Positions 9,417 to 18,449 of a stretch of 64,000 nucleotides of DNA are shown here, piece by piece. The translations under genes and the position numbers were made by a program. Below the pieces are notes generated by a model that did no database searches, had not been told where the DNA came from, and worked only from the letters and a program-made list of their open reading frames with translations. Every line of letters starts with the position of its first letter. Within the stretch, counting starts at the first letter, position 1. Source of the DNA: Methanobacterium sp. SMA-27 (GTDB taxonomy: Archaea; Methanobacteriota; Methanobacteria; Methanobacteriales; Methanobacteriaceae); the NCBI RefSeq assembly GCF_000744455.1, contig NZ_JQLY01000001.1, positions 1,240,001-1,304,000 on the forward strand, given 5' to 3'.

Positions 9417-9620
9417 TTATCTGTGTTTTATTTCAATTTTATTATTGAAACGATTTTTCAGATATTCTATCATTATTTTATGGTCTTCCAAAGTGGGACT
9501 AGGCCCATTATAATACCATGGATGCTTTTTTTGTTTGTTGTATACCGTTGAAATTTTATCATCTTCTGAGTTTATAACTCGAAGTTTGAATCTAAATATA
9601 TTTTTGTATTACAAGTATAT
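9417..9620 (-). pseudogene. Possible C-terminal gene fragment
   Basis: The minus strand is open for about 60 codons, ending at a stop at 9,417, with protein-like composition (HPWYYNGPSPTLEDHKIMIEY, positions about 9,535-9,460). A stop lies just upstream and no start codon or ribosome binding site fits. It looks like the tail of a deleted gene. The family was not recognised. Confidence 0.3.
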
Positions 9621-9677
9621 AGGTTTTGATATCGTCAACATAAAATAAATAACTTGAAAAATAAAGATTAATTTAAT

Positions 9678-10352
9678 ATGTCCAAAATAGCTTTTTTAAA
9701 TAGATTTTATAATGGTGAATTCAATTATCTCTGTATAAATTTTTATAAACAAAATAAAAAGTTTTTACTCCTCTCTGCAGCCATATATTTTTTAGCATTA
9801 TTTATTGGTCTGATTATAGGTTATTTCATACCTGGTTTGATTGAAAATTTCTTGAATAGTGTTGTTAAATCGGACAAACAGTTTGTTATGAAAAATGGGA
9901 TAAGTACATTTTCAATATTCCTGCACAACCTTACTTATGGAGTATTTTTCCCCTATACTGCAGGTGTAACAGGAATAATTACAGCAGGAATATTGATACT
10001 CAACGGATTCCTATATGGGTCTTTTTTAGGATTTCTTTCGTCTAATATTGGAGGTATTTTAAGTCCGTTAGGAGTAAGTAATCCTGTTGCTTTTCTAATT
10101 TACACAATACCACATGGTATATTTGAAACATCTGGTATTATTGTAGCGGGAGCTGGAGGATTTAAACTTACAAATTTGGTTATTAATATAATAATATATA
10201 AAAAAACAAAAAATGAATTGTATAATGAATTTAAAGATTCTCTAATATTAGTTGTTATTGCAATAATTTTAATTTTAATTGCAGCAGTAATCGAAGCCAA
10301 TATAACACTTCCATTAGGAAATTATATCACACATTTGTCTTTAGCAAAATAA
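9678..10352 (+). CDS. SpoIIM/DUF95-family integral membrane protein
   Basis: A 224-residue protein with about five hydrophobic segments (near residues 30-55, 78-100, 100-125, 135-155 and 188-212). It has the pattern of the archaeal stage II sporulation protein M family: an NxxxG-type loop (HNLTYGVFFPYTAG), repeated Gly-rich helices and PHGIFE. Members occur widely in archaea that do not sporulate and have no established role there. It is monocistronic, with an AT-rich promoter region upstream. Confidence 0.7.
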   Translation: MSKIAFLNRFYNGEFNYLCINFYKQNKKFLLLSAAIYFLALFIGLIIGYFIPGLIENFLNSVVKSDKQFVMKNGISTFSIFLHNLTYGVFFPYTAGVTGIITAGILILNGFLYGSFLGFLSSNIGGILSPLGVSNPVAFLIYTIPHGIFETSGIIVAGAGGFKLTNLVINIIIYKKTKNELYNEFKDSLILVVIAIILILIAAVIEANITLPLGNYITHLSLAK

Positions 10353-10430
10353 TGTCATAATATTCATAAAGTTGAAATTGTTATTGAAAATACAATTAAA
10401 TGAAATTATTATACCCCGGAGTTGTAATAA

Positions 10431-10691
10431 ATGGAACTAGAAGTTGGAAAATTGAATGGTTTTTTTATAGATGCAACACATAAATGGGGAACTATAAGTC
10501 CTTATGATGTCTTCACCAATGCAACAGAATCTGAATTTGAAGAGCTGTTAGAAAATTTTATATCAGAAAACGAATCTCAAGATGGTCCTAATTTTAGCAT
10601 TCAAAAATTCTCTTATTATGTGGCAAAGAATGGATACTATATTAAAACCCATGGAAACTTTATATTACCTCCATATGCACCGTTAAAATAG
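10431..10691 (+). CDS. Hypothetical protein, 86 aa
   Basis: A small, acidic, soluble protein starting at an ATG with GGAG upstream (the CCCCGGAGTT context at about 10,415). It is aromatic-rich toward the C-terminus (FSYYVAKNGYYIKTHGNF) and ends in a Pro-rich tail. There are no recognised motifs. Normal codon use and the ribosome binding site support a real gene. Confidence 0.5.
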   Translation: MELEVGKLNGFFIDATHKWGTISPYDVFTNATESEFEELLENFISENESQDGPNFSIQKFSYYVAKNGYYIKTHGNFILPPYAPLK

Positions 10692-10916
10692 ATTATTGAA
10701 TATTCAAAACATTTAATTACTAAAATATAGTTTTATTGTTTAAAATAAACCATATTTGAGACTTATTTATTTAATTCACATAAAATGAGATGAAAATTAT
10801 AATAAAAGATTTCTCTAAATTTGTCACCTTATAAAAACAGTAACTAGAAAATATTAATTATTCAATATAAAAAAGATATTTGTTAAAATAGTTTAAAAGT
10901 CAATGGTGAAGATATA

Positions 10917-11207
10917 ATGATTATTGTGACGGCTAAAATGAATTTAAAACCTGGAAAAAAAGATGAATTTATTTTAAAGGCACAAGATTTAATTTGTGCT
11001 ACCAGATTGGAAGAAGGTTGTATAAGTTATGGTTTGTATGCAAGTACAGAAAATAAAGAAGAACTAGTAATGTTAGAACACTGGGAAGATATTAATTCAT
11101 TAAACACCCATATGGAAACAGATCATTTCAAACAATTTGGAAAAATAATAAAACAGTTATTAACAGGAAAAATTGATGTTAAATCATATTCTGTTGAACA
11201 AACATAA
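10917..11207 (+). CDS. Antibiotic biosynthesis monooxygenase (ABM/YgiN-like) domain protein
   Basis: A 96-residue single-domain protein with the dimeric ferredoxin-like ABM signature: MIIVTAKMNLKPGKKDEF, then EEGCISYGLY, then MLEHWEDINSLNTHMETDHFK. Family members act as quinone or small-aromatic monooxygenases, or as heme-degrading enzymes, and they often sit beside oxidoreductases. The flavodoxin-fold quinone reductase-like gene next door (convergent, 11,272) fits an oxygen/quinone detoxification context. GGTGA lies 7 nt before the ATG. Confidence 0.72.
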   Translation: MIIVTAKMNLKPGKKDEFILKAQDLICATRLEEGCISYGLYASTENKEELVMLEHWEDINSLNTHMETDHFKQFGKIIKQLLTGKIDVKSYSVEQT

Positions 11208-11271
11208 TTAAATAAAACATAAAGGTATTGATGCGATTTTAAAAAGTTTAATTTATTAAAATTGTTGCAAC

Positions 11272-11871
11272 TTATAAATTTAAGGGAAATATTGAATTAG
11301 TGGTATCTTCTACATCTTTTAACCATTCATTTCTTTGTTTTAAAGTGCTTGTTACCATTACTCCATAATTTTTACGATGAACATTGTTAATACCGCATAA
11401 TCCGAAAACACAGTTTTTCCATATTAGTTCAAGTGGATCTCCAAATACTTTATTTTCCCTTTCGGTTGTTGTGTTTGATGTGTTAAAAATTAATACATTA
11501 GCTGCCTTTAATAGGCCTATTGGTATTCCTTCCCCCTGATCACCTTCCACAAATTGGTAGGCTATACCTGCACGCATAACTCTGTCAACCCAACCCTTTA
11601 AAATTGCAGGCGGCATTCCCCACCAGTTAGGATGGACAATTATTATCCCATCAACACTTAAAATCTCCTTACAATATTTTTCAACCATGGAATCTGTTTC
11701 AGCATTTTTAGGAATTTCTTCAAAGGGAAGAGTCGGATTAAAATTTTCAACATATAAATCATGAAAGATTACATCATATCCATTACTTTTAAGAGTTTTA
11801 ATAGCTGTATGGGTAATTGCATGATTAAAACTACATTCTTTAGGATGTGCTAGAATAACAAGAATTTTCAT
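11272..11871 (-). CDS. NAD(P)H dehydrogenase (quinone)-like flavodoxin-fold protein
   Basis: A 199-residue protein of the NQO1/MdaB/KefF family: MKILVILAHPKE at the N-terminus, HPNWWGMPPAILKGWVDRV at about residues 80-98 (FMN/FAD-binding and dimer loop), and NTSNTT in the position of the next flavin loop. Such enzymes carry out two-electron reduction of quinones or other acceptors, using FMN or FAD. It is convergent with the ABM gene. No signal peptide. The physiological substrate is unknown. Confidence 0.8.
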   Translation of the reverse strand: MKILVILAHPKECSFNHAITHTAIKTLKSNGYDVIFHDLYVENFNPTLPFEEIPKNAETDSMVEKYCKEILSVDGIIIVHPNWWGMPPAILKGWVDRVMRAGIAYQFVEGDQGEGIPIGLLKAANVLIFNTSNTTTERENKVFGDPLELIWKNCVFGLCGINNVHRKNYGVMVTSTLKQRNEWLKDVEDTTNSIFPLNL

Positions 11872-12138
11872 TTATTTACACCAATTGTAATTTATTCATG
11901 ATACAAATTTAAATATTTATTCCATTAGTTATCTGATAAAAACTATTTATCCATAATCCTTCTATATTTGAGGCTTAATATTGATAATATAAGTTTTTAC
12001 TTCACACCGCCTGTTAAAAACCATCTAATAGTAGTATAATTAATTTGATAATTTCTAGGGTTATTGTTGTAAATACTTTGAATGAACAATTATACTGATA
12101 ATTCAGATTGTATAGAAAAAATTTAATTTAGTATATTC

Positions 12139-12681
12139 TTATATTTTTTTTAAGATCATTTCAGGGTCAAGTAAACTTATACCGGTGTTTTCACCAACAA
12201 CTTCGATCTGGACAACCCAATCTGAATCCGCGCCATTAGCTTCTAAATTAAATTTTTCAACTAATTCTTCTGTGATTTTTTCAACCAATTCATCCGTGGA
12301 GTTAAAGTATTTTCTTCCTCTTAAATCACATATCACCTTAAAAGAATCTCCTTGAACTACCCGATTACTTGCTAAATTATTAACTTGTTCTAATATACTT
12401 TCTAAACGAGTTCTAACCACTTTTTCAATAATTACCACTTTAGATATTACAGTAGTGGAAGCGTTTGATAGTAATTTAACTGCATCTAAGGGTTCCATAT
12501 CTAAATCAATTAAAATAACATTGGGAAAGTTAGATTCTTTAAAATTCAACACTCTTTCTTCATTCTGGAGTGTCATTTCAATTTCTTCTAGCCCCATTGC
12601 CTCTTCACCCTCACCTTGACCTTTCTGTCCTCTAAGGGTTATAAGTAGATTGAATGATTCTGTTGGCTTGATAAAACTCAC
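12139..12681 (-). CDS. THUMP-domain protein
   Basis: A 180-residue protein ending in a THUMP-type RNA-binding domain: FKVICDLRGRKYFNS near residues 113-127, then WVVQIEVVGENTGISLL near 155-171. The N-terminal 100 residues (FNLLITLRG...) resemble the companion domain of archaeal THUMP/Tan1-like proteins, which bind tRNA during modification. The start is uncertain. GTG 12,681 overlaps the AGAGGTGAG ribosome binding site, whereas ATC 12,672 lies 5 nt after it. Conserved residues start at FNLL, so a downstream ATG would truncate the domain. Confidence 0.65.
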   Translation of the reverse strand: MSFIKPTESFNLLITLRGQKGQGEGEEAMGLEEIEMTLQNEERVLNFKESNFPNVILIDLDMEPLDAVKLLSNASTTVISKVVIIEKVVRTRLESILEQVNNLASNRVVQGDSFKVICDLRGRKYFNSTDELVEKITEELVEKFNLEANGADSDWVVQIEVVGENTGISLLDPEMILKKI

Positions 12682-12838
12682 CTCTTAATTACTATTATGT
12701 AGTTGAATGATAATAAAATTTTTGTAAATTTCTAATTTCATTATTTAAAACAAAAGAATATAATAAAAAAGCAGATAAATAATTTGATACTTAATTTATC
12801 TTAAATCAACTATTCTTGTTCAAATTTTATAGGTCCAA

Positions 12839-13738
12839 TTAGTAGTGTGCATCTTCCTTGTGAGTCTTTTCAATAAATCTTAGGTTAAATATATCTCCAA
12901 CTTTAAGATCATGATTCATGTATCCAAGCTCCTTCAAAACGGGTATGAATTCCATTGTAGATTTTATGTAATCATCAGGAACTTTTGCACAGTACCGTGG
13001 AGAAATATTATAAGTTTCAAGTACAAATTTCTTATTAACTATACCCATCTCATTGGCAGCAATCTCTGCTGCTGTACCTGGTAGGTTCCGTATAAGGTTA
13101 GATGCATCTTCATGTGCCTTTAAAAAACTTGTTATATACTCGGGTGAATTGAATATAAGGTCTTCCTGTACAACTATACCGTAGCTGGGATTATAGGGCC
13201 ATATTTTATTTGGAGGTATTATTATTTTAGAATTGAACTGGTTTGATGCTACTGTTGCAAGGGATGGTGTGCCAACACCCGCCTCTATTTCTCCTTCTTG
13301 AATTGCATCTGGGATGAAGTCAGCCCACGAGTAATTTTTTATGGAAATATCTCTATTCTTTAAGAGATTGCGTATGATAACGTCATGAATAGAGCCTCTT
13401 GTAGGTGTTCCAATGGTTTTTCCATTATATTGGTTTAAAACAGATTCAATATCTCCAAGCTCACTGTATGAACTGTAAGGTTCTTTTGAAATCATAACTG
13501 TACCTTCAATATGTCCACCAGCAACACATTTAATTTTCATACCATGTTCAATACCAATCATAACTGGTGGAAGCCCTATATAACCCAGATCAATATCCTC
13601 ACTTTCAAATGCTTTCATCATTTCAGGGCCTGTTGGGAATAATTTCCATGTTGTCTCGTCTGAACTCTCAAAGGAGAATTTTCCACTTTTAAGAATGAAT
13701 GATGTGTGGTATATGGTTGAGAGATATCCTATTTTCAT
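12839..13738 (-). CDS. Orphan NitT/TauT-type solute-binding protein without signal peptide
   Basis: A 299-residue protein with the periplasmic-binding-protein fold of the SsuA/TauA/NMT1 group: IGYLSTIYHTSF at the start, DLGYIGLPPVMIG near residues 50-62, and NGKTIGTPTRGS near 104-115. It has no signal peptide or lipobox, and no permease or ATPase is adjacent. It may therefore be a cytoplasmic ligand-binding enzyme or sensor, or it may work with a distant transporter. Upstream, a TTTAAATA box abuts an 18-bp palindrome also found at cysK and at the HTH regulator. This suggests regulation with sulfur genes, and hence a sulfur-containing ligand (inference). The GGAG ribosome binding site is 11 nt before the ATG. 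Confidence 0.7.
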   Translation of the reverse strand: MKIGYLSTIYHTSFILKSGKFSFESSDETTWKLFPTGPEMMKAFESEDIDLGYIGLPPVMIGIEHGMKIKCVAGGHIEGTVMISKEPYSSYSELGDIESVLNQYNGKTIGTPTRGSIHDVIIRNLLKNRDISIKNYSWADFIPDAIQEGEIEAGVGTPSLATVASNQFNSKIIIPPNKIWPYNPSYGIVVQEDLIFNSPEYITSFLKAHEDASNLIRNLPGTAAEIAANEMGIVNKKFVLETYNISPRYCAKVPDDYIKSTMEFIPVLKELGYMNHDLKVGDIFNLRFIEKTHKEDAHY

Positions 13739-13789
13739 AAATTAAGAGCTCCATGTTTTATTATAATTTGTAAAATTTTCTAAACAATT

Positions 13790-13807
13790 ATATAACAATT
13801 GTTATAT
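13790..13807. promoter_or_regulatory. Palindromic operator (site a) at the orphan binding-protein promoter
   Basis: Perfect 18-bp palindrome ATATAACAATTGTTATAT. On the minus strand it follows directly after the TTTAAATA box of the binding-protein gene, so a bound protein would block the polymerase. It matches sites b-d between 18.3 and 20.4 kb. Confidence 0.6.
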
Positions 13808-13829
13808 TTAAAGTTGATCTATTAAATTA

Positions 13830-14236
13830 TTACTCTAAATCCAATTTAGACGCATTATCACTCATTTTTATAAAAACCGTAATATACACATTTAATCACT
13901 ATTACAGACATGAAATAGGTTAATTTAGCCCAATTAAATTCAAGATTAATGTTTTATAATATATGGGATGATGTCATCAATTGTTAAAACTATTGAATAC
14001 GTCTTTTTTTTAGATAAATGGTTTGTGTTAACACCATTTCTTGAAAATAAGAATGGAGACGACTTATCAAGAGCAAGCTATATCGAAAACCTCTAATCTG
14101 GGCTTAAATTATTAAAAAGGTCCTCTGATGGTCTTTTTTTTGAAATTAAACCAAAGGGTTTATAAGGGATGTTCAAGTCATTAGAGATAAGTTTAGCAAA
14201 ACGTCATAAATGAAACTTTTATGATGAATTGAACTC
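13830..14236. other. Intergenic region with two T-run ends; possible small RNA
   Basis: No protein-coding frame was recognised. Two T8 runs follow GTC (about 14,004 and 14,134). The more GC-rich stretch 14,045-14,140 between them could be a small transcript ending at the second run. A short hairpin, TCATAAA/TTTATGA with a 7-nt loop, lies near 14,205-14,225 just before the next ribosome binding site. Confidence 0.3.
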
Positions 14237-14246
14237 GGAGGCGATC
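14237..14246 (+). promoter_or_regulatory. Ribosome binding site that places the next start at an ATT
   Basis: GGAGGCGATC matches the archaeal 16S-tail complement GGAGGTGATC in 9 of 10 bases and ends 2 nt before ATT at 14,249. The nearest ordinary in-frame start (TTG 14,279) would be more than 30 nt away. Confidence 0.65.
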
Positions 14247-14248
14247 GA

Positions 14249-15265
14249 ATTAAGCGAAAAACAATATGCTCAATCTTTTTGCTATTGGCTTTTGCACTAA
14301 TTTTAAATGTAAACGCGTCATCTGCTGCAACAGTTAATAATACAAGCAGCATTAATTCAAACGTGAAAACTGATATGTCATCAAGTATGACTCAGATTAG
14401 TACAGTTAGTGCATCTGCTAGCAAATCTAGCACAATTTTAAATTCAAAAGTTACAACAACTGCACAGGCAGTTAAAAAAACCGATACTACAAAACCTATA
14501 GTTAAAGTCATGGATCCAGCGAATAAAGCAGTGAAAGTGAAAGTCACTAAGACAATTAAAATCACATTCAATGAAAAAATAAAATTTGGAAGTAAATGGA
14601 TAATACTCTATAATAGTCACGGTCAAAAAAAGGCATTTAAATCTTCCATAAGTGGTAATACACTCACAATAAACCCTATTAAAAATTTCGCAAATGGCTT
14701 GACTTATAATATAATTCTACACACAGGTAGTATAACTGACTTAAACGGTAACAAAGTATCTCTACATAGAATGAAATTTACAACTGTGGCAAAAAAACCA
14801 TATCCTGCATCATATTCCCAATACTTAAAACCTACTAATAACTGTCAATCAAACAACTCGAAAATAAAATCACTGGCAGCATCGATTACCAAAGGTAAAA
14901 CATCACAACTCAGTAAAGCATCAGCAATATTCAATTGGGTAAGAAATAATATAAGTTACTCATTTTACTACAACACACGTAAAGGTGCATTGGGAACATT
15001 AAGTTCAAGATCAGCTAACTGTGCAGATACAGCACATATAATGGTGGCTCTTGAAAGAGCAGCAGGTATACCAGCAAGATACAATCATGGAACATGCAGA
15101 TTTTCTAGTGGAAACTACTATGGTCATGTATGGGCCCAAGTATACGTAAATGGTAAATGGCATTATGCCGATGGAACCAGCTCTAAAAACTCATTCGGAG
15201 TTGTCAAAAATTGGAATACTAAAAACTTTACATTACATGGTATCTATGCATCATTACCATTCTAG
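14249..15265 (+). CDS. Secreted transglutaminase-like protease with Ig-like domain (apparent AUU start)
   Basis: Read from ATT 14,249, the protein (338 aa) begins with a textbook signal peptide: basic KRK, a hydrophobic stretch, then NASSA. It continues with a Ser/Thr-rich linker, an SbsA/Big_5-type Ig-like domain ([16 protein letters not shown]... to MKFTTV), and a transglutaminase-core cysteine peptidase domain. The triad is visible as [11 protein letters not shown] (Cys), [10 protein letters not shown] (His) and HYADGTS (Asp). Similar domains in Methanobacteriales cleave pseudomurein cross-links (PeiW/PeiP-like) or remodel surface proteins. There are no pseudomurein-binding repeats here. 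It is 14 bp upstream of a small secreted protein, probably as an operon. Confidence 0.8.
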   Translation: MKRKTICSIFLLLAFALILNVNASSAATVNNTSSINSNVKTDMSSSMTQISTVSASASKSSTILNSKVTTTAQAVKKTDTTKPIVKVMDPANKAVKVKVTKTIKITFNEKIKFGSKWIILYNSHGQKKAFKSSISGNTLTINPIKNFANGLTYNIILHTGSITDLNGNKVSLHRMKFTTVAKKPYPASYSQYLKPTNNCQSNNSKIKSLAASITKGKTSQLSKASAIFNWVRNNISYSFYYNTRKGALGTLSSRSANCADTAHIMVALERAAGIPARYNHGTCRFSSGNYYGHVWAQVYVNGKWHYADGTSSKNSFGVVKNWNTKNFTLHGIYASLPF

Positions 15266-15279
15266 GAGGGGAAATTTAG

Positions 15280-15663
15280 ATGAAAAAAATCATAGTGGTC
15301 TTGGTAATTGTAGTGGCAGTCCTTGGTTTAGGATTCGCAACTATAGGGGATACAGCTAAAAAAAATACAACAAACAATACAAAAAGTCCAGTAACACAGC
15401 AAATTGTAACGAACACTAACAATACAACAGACAACAGTACAAATACAAATACAAATACAAATATAACTTCTGCAGAAGCTCAGAAAATAGCCAGTAAATA
15501 CATAGCAGTATCAGGTGCTATTGCAGGCACACCAACATTAACTAAACAAGATAACAAATTGGTATACATTGTACCAGTAATAGACAATGGAAAAAATGTG
15601 GGTGAAATTGATATAGACGCTCAAACAGGTGAAAACCTAGGAGGAGCAGGTGGAGCTCCATAA
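15280..15663 (+). CDS. Small secreted PepSY-like protein
   Basis: A 127-residue protein starting at an ATG with AGGAGG 9 nt upstream. It has an N-terminal signal/anchor helix ([19 protein letters not shown]) and a long Asn/Thr linker that contains four in-frame ACAAAT hexamers (about 15,438-15,461). A C-terminal PepSY-like module follows ([16 protein letters not shown] ... [11 protein letters not shown]). PepSY domains inhibit or assist extracellular peptidases. Its position directly behind the secreted transglutaminase-like gene makes it a candidate modulator of that enzyme (inference). Confidence 0.7.
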   Translation: MKKIIVVLVIVVAVLGLGFATIGDTAKKNTTNNTKSPVTQQIVTNTNNTTDNSTNTNTNTNITSAEAQKIASKYIAVSGAIAGTPTLTKQDNKLVYIVPVIDNGKNVGEIDIDAQTGENLGGAGGAP

Positions 15664-15712
15664 GAATCTGTTTTAAGTAAAATGAGAACTAAAAATTTTG
15701 TCCCATTTTATA

Positions 15713-15720
15713 TTTTTTTT
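15713..15720 (+). terminator. T8 terminator after the secreted-protein operon
   Basis: A run of eight T lies 50 bp after the stop of the PepSY-like gene, at the end of a convergent gene pair. Confidence 0.4.
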
Positions 15721-15804
15721 AAATTTTAAATATCTTCTATAACATGCAGATATTAAATCTATTTTATTGATTTTCATATTTTATGAAAAGATCATGAAAA
15801 GAAA

Positions 15805-16302
15805 TTAGTTCTTCTTGTATTCATTAAAACTTTCAGGAAATCTATTCATTATAAAATCTGTTAAACCCCTATTTTCAAGGTCATGAATAACTAGTTCCAT
15901 AAATTCAATTTGATCTTTAGAATCTTCAACAAATTGGTTCTGTGATTTAATTTGTTTTCTTGCATTGTCAAGCTGGTTTTTGGTTACGTGCAATCTGTGA
16001 ACTAGCTGATTATGTTCTTTTTTTAATTCTTCAAATTTACCAAATTGAAGACTTATATCCTTAAATTCCAGTTCATTTAATCGTTTTTCAATGATAATTT
16101 TTTCATTAACAACGTCATGGATCCTTTCATTTGCATATTCAAGTTTTTTTTGGAGTTCTAACACTTCACTATGCTTTATTTTTAATTCTTTTTCCAGTTC
16201 TTCAGATAAATCATGAGTTTTGTCTGGATCATTTTTTTTAGACTCATTGATATCCTTCTTGGAAACTGGGCTTAATTTTTCAATTTGAGAATTTTCTTTC
16301 AT
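15805..16302 (-). CDS. Coiled-coil protein of unknown function
   Basis: A 165-residue, highly charged protein in which residues 30-145 form a continuous heptad-like coiled coil (Glu/Lys/Leu-rich). It ends in a short globular tail (ENRGLTDFIMNRFPESFNEYKKN). It has no signal peptide or membrane segment. A gap of about 200 bp separates it from the membrane-anchored gene upstream on the same strand. I do not recognise the family; a structural or scaffold role is possible. Confidence 0.55.
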   Translation of the reverse strand: MKENSQIEKLSPVSKKDINESKKNDPDKTHDLSEELEKELKIKHSEVLELQKKLEYANERIHDVVNEKIIIEKRLNELEFKDISLQFGKFEELKKEHNQLVHRLHVTKNQLDNARKQIKSQNQFVEDSKDQIEFMELVIHDLENRGLTDFIMNRFPESFNEYKKN

Positions 16303-16506
16303 TATTTGGACCTTCTCATATCAATTGATATATAATCTATTCTAAGTAACGAGTGTCTTATATAAACAGTTATTATCATTAAAATCAGAAATATAATTAT
16401 TGGACCTTTCAAATGGAATATATGGTTAATGGAGGGTTATTATCCTTTTTTATTAATGTACAATCTAACTAAATAAAATAAAAAAAATTAATATATTACA
16501 TGTTTC

Positions 16507-17286
16507 TTATCCATATTCATAGCTATTTTGGTTGTTTTTATAATATTCACTGGTATTAGTGTGGGATTCTTTAAAATCAAAGTTTAGTAAACCTTCATTA
16601 TAATTATTTTGTAATTCGGTTGCATGACTTAATTCGAAGTTTGTATATGGATTATTCATGTATGGAAAAATCATTCCATAGACCATGTATACGTACGCTG
16701 GAATTAATCCATACTGTTTTGTTAGTATCTGGAAATATAATGGAAAGCCATCACCTTGGACCAGTTGAGGATTATCTGTTCTTGCATTGCCATGCCATAT
16801 AATAGGAATCGGGCCAGTTTGATTATGTTGTTTTGCCAGGGTATTGACATGGTCCATCATCTCATCGTAGGTATCGTAAATTTTTCCATCGGACATATAC
16901 TTATATCTACCATCAGGAACTCCGTATAATGCCACTTTAAGAGAATCTATAAAGTTAATTTGGTTTAAACCAGCCGAACCTATGCCCTGTGTGTCAATAA
17001 AGGCTACTTCTATTATATACACATTTCCTTCAGGATAGCTTCTGTAGTTAGAACCTCCAGCCATGTGTACTACTAAAGCTGTTGTGGAATTTCTTTCCTG
17101 TGCTAACTCGGCCAACATTTTTGAATGAGGATGTCCTGGATAAAAGTCTGGATTTAAAAGTTTAACAAATGCCAGCCTTCCTAAAGGTTCAATAGGGCCA
17201 TTTGAAACTATTTCATATGAATAACCTACAGAAATAGCTATAATCGACAATATAACAACAAGAAATATGATTATCTTTTTTCCCAT
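16507..17286 (-). CDS. Membrane-anchored extracytoplasmic protein of unknown function
   Basis: Starting from ATG 17,286 (about 259 aa), the protein has an N-terminal hydrophobic anchor ([20 protein letters not shown]) and a long extracellular domain. Visible motifs are [29 protein letters not shown] and WHGNARTDN. The C-terminus is Asn/Tyr-rich. The frame is open upstream to ATG 17,331, but a TAAATATAA box about 30 nt before 17,286 and the signal-peptide layout favour the later start. I do not recognise the family. The Asp/His-rich domain could be enzymatic. Confidence 0.55.
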   Translation of the reverse strand: MGKKIIIFLVVILSIIAISVGYSYEIVSNGPIEPLGRLAFVKLLNPDFYPGHPHSKMLAELAQERNSTTALVVHMAGGSNYRSYPEGNVYIIEVAFIDTQGIGSAGLNQINFIDSLKVALYGVPDGRYKYMSDGKIYDTYDEMMDHVNTLAKQHNQTGPIPIIWHGNARTDNPQLVQGDGFPLYFQILTKQYGLIPAYVYMVYGMIFPYMNNPYTNFELSHATELQNNYNEGLLNFDFKESHTNTSEYYKNNQNSYEYG

Positions 17287-17560
17287 CAGTATATTTATAT
17301 ACTCAATAAAGATTATATTTATGTTTTCCATACAAACTATTCAATTGAACCTTTCCTAAAGGAATGATATATTATTAAAATAGTTTATTAACTCATATTA
17401 TTTCCATTATAATAATAAAACTGCATTCTTGGACCTATATATGAAAATAAGTATAATTGATGGGTATTATATATTGAGTTCAATTTTTTTTATAATAAAA
17501 AATTTATAATTTAGAATTAACATCAAAATTTTAAATTTAAAAATAAAGAGGGATATCTCT

Positions 17561-17704
17561 TTATTCTGCATATTTTTCAGGATTTTCATCGAATTCTTTT
17601 TTACATCCTGGGGCGCAGAAGTAGTATTTTTTGCCTTTATATTCACTTACCCATTTAGCACTTTTTTCTTCCACATCCATCTTACATATAGGGTCTACTG
17701 CCAT
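17561..17704 (-). CDS. YHS-domain protein, 47 aa
   Basis: A short gene with a strong AGGAGG site 7 nt before its ATG. The product begins MAVDPICKMDVEE and contains KGKKYYFCAPGCKKEFDENP, the complete YHS metal-binding motif (Cys7, Cys30 and Cys34). Stand-alone YHS proteins bind soft metals and are often linked to copper or mercury handling or to multicomponent oxygenases. No metal transporter is adjacent. The start and the full domain are clear despite the small size. Confidence 0.8.
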   Translation of the reverse strand: MAVDPICKMDVEEKSAKWVSEYKGKKYYFCAPGCKKEFDENPEKYAE

Positions 17705-17944
17705 ATTTTCTCCTCCTAAAAATATTTTAATTGTTTAAATTCTAAAACAATTAATTCTTTTTCTACTGTTTTGTTCATTTACGCAATATGTATGAGTTTA
17801 ATTATAGTATATGCTTAAAAATAGATAAAATTTATTATTTTAATATGTTCTAAGAAGAGTTATCATGAAATTAGAGGTGAATTTAAAATTGATTGATTTA
17901 CAATATATATTCCATTGAGGCTGATATTAAATAGCATGTATTAA

Positions 17945-18220
17945 TTAACCGCCTGCAATGGTTTGGAACATTACAATTTGATCTCCATCATTTAAAGTAG
18001 TGTCTAGTCCATTAATATCTCTTATGTCTTCTCCATTGATCATGACTTTCAGATAATCTCTGAGGTTTCCATTTTCATCAAATAGGACTTCTTTGAAACT
18101 TTCATCATATTTCTTACATAAAAATTCTATGAGAGTATTTATATCTGGAACATCCTCAATTTTGATGTTCTTTTCTCCTGTAATATCAATAAAGCGTGTT
18201 AAAAATTTTATTTCTATCAA
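17945..18220 (-). CDS. MoaD/ThiS-family sulfur-carrier protein
   Basis: A 91-residue ubiquitin-like protein ending in Gly-Gly (IVMFQTIAGG), the C-terminus that MoaD, ThiS and CysO use for adenylation and thiocarboxylation. The start is TTG 18,220, 10 nt after an AAGGAG site; the ATG nearby is out of frame. The gene is divergent from cysK, and site b of the shared palindrome overlaps its TATA region. In actinobacteria the MoaD-like CysO donates sulfide to a CysK-type enzyme. The arrangement here suggests a similar partnership (inference). A role in molybdopterin or thiamine synthesis is the alternative. Confidence 0.82.
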   Translation of the reverse strand: MIEIKFLTRFIDITGEKNIKIEDVPDINTLIEFLCKKYDESFKEVLFDENGNLRDYLKVMINGEDIRDINGLDTTLNDGDQIVMFQTIAGG

Positions 18221-18323
18221 TTGAATTCATCTCCTTCATCCATCAGTTTTTAACTCTTTTAAAGTCAAATTGGTAAGAATTTTTTTTGTAAAATCTTTGA
18301 AGGTTGTTTTTCTTACTCATTAT

Positions 18324-18341
18324 ATATAACTATTGTTAACT
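18324..18341. promoter_or_regulatory. Operator-like palindrome (site b) at the sulfur-carrier promoter
   Basis: ATATAACTATTGTTAACT matches the consensus ATATAAC-N4-GTTATAT except for two bases of the right arm. On the minus strand it overlaps the TTATATATAATG box that would drive the MoaD-like gene. Confidence 0.5.
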
Positions 18342-18378
18342 TCATAATAGAAATTATTGAATGTCAAAAGATTGATAC

Positions 18379-18408
18379 TATAACAATGTTATATAACGAT
18401 AGTTATAT
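18379..18408. promoter_or_regulatory. Double operator-like palindrome (site c) upstream of cysK
   Basis: ATATAACGATAGTTATAT (18,391-18,408) has perfect 7-bp arms around a 4-bp centre. It overlaps a second palindrome, TATAAC-AAT-GTTATA (18,379-18,393). The pair ends 41 bp before the cysK ATG and overlaps or touches its TATA region. Confidence 0.6.
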
Positions 18409-18449
18409 ATATTTAAAAAAAATAAAATAAATGCAAAGAAGGTGAAAAA

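Noticed and set aside
15438..15461. ACAAAT hexamer array as a phase-variation tract
   Set aside because: Each unit is 6 bp, so gain or loss keeps the frame; it only changes the Asn-Thr linker length.
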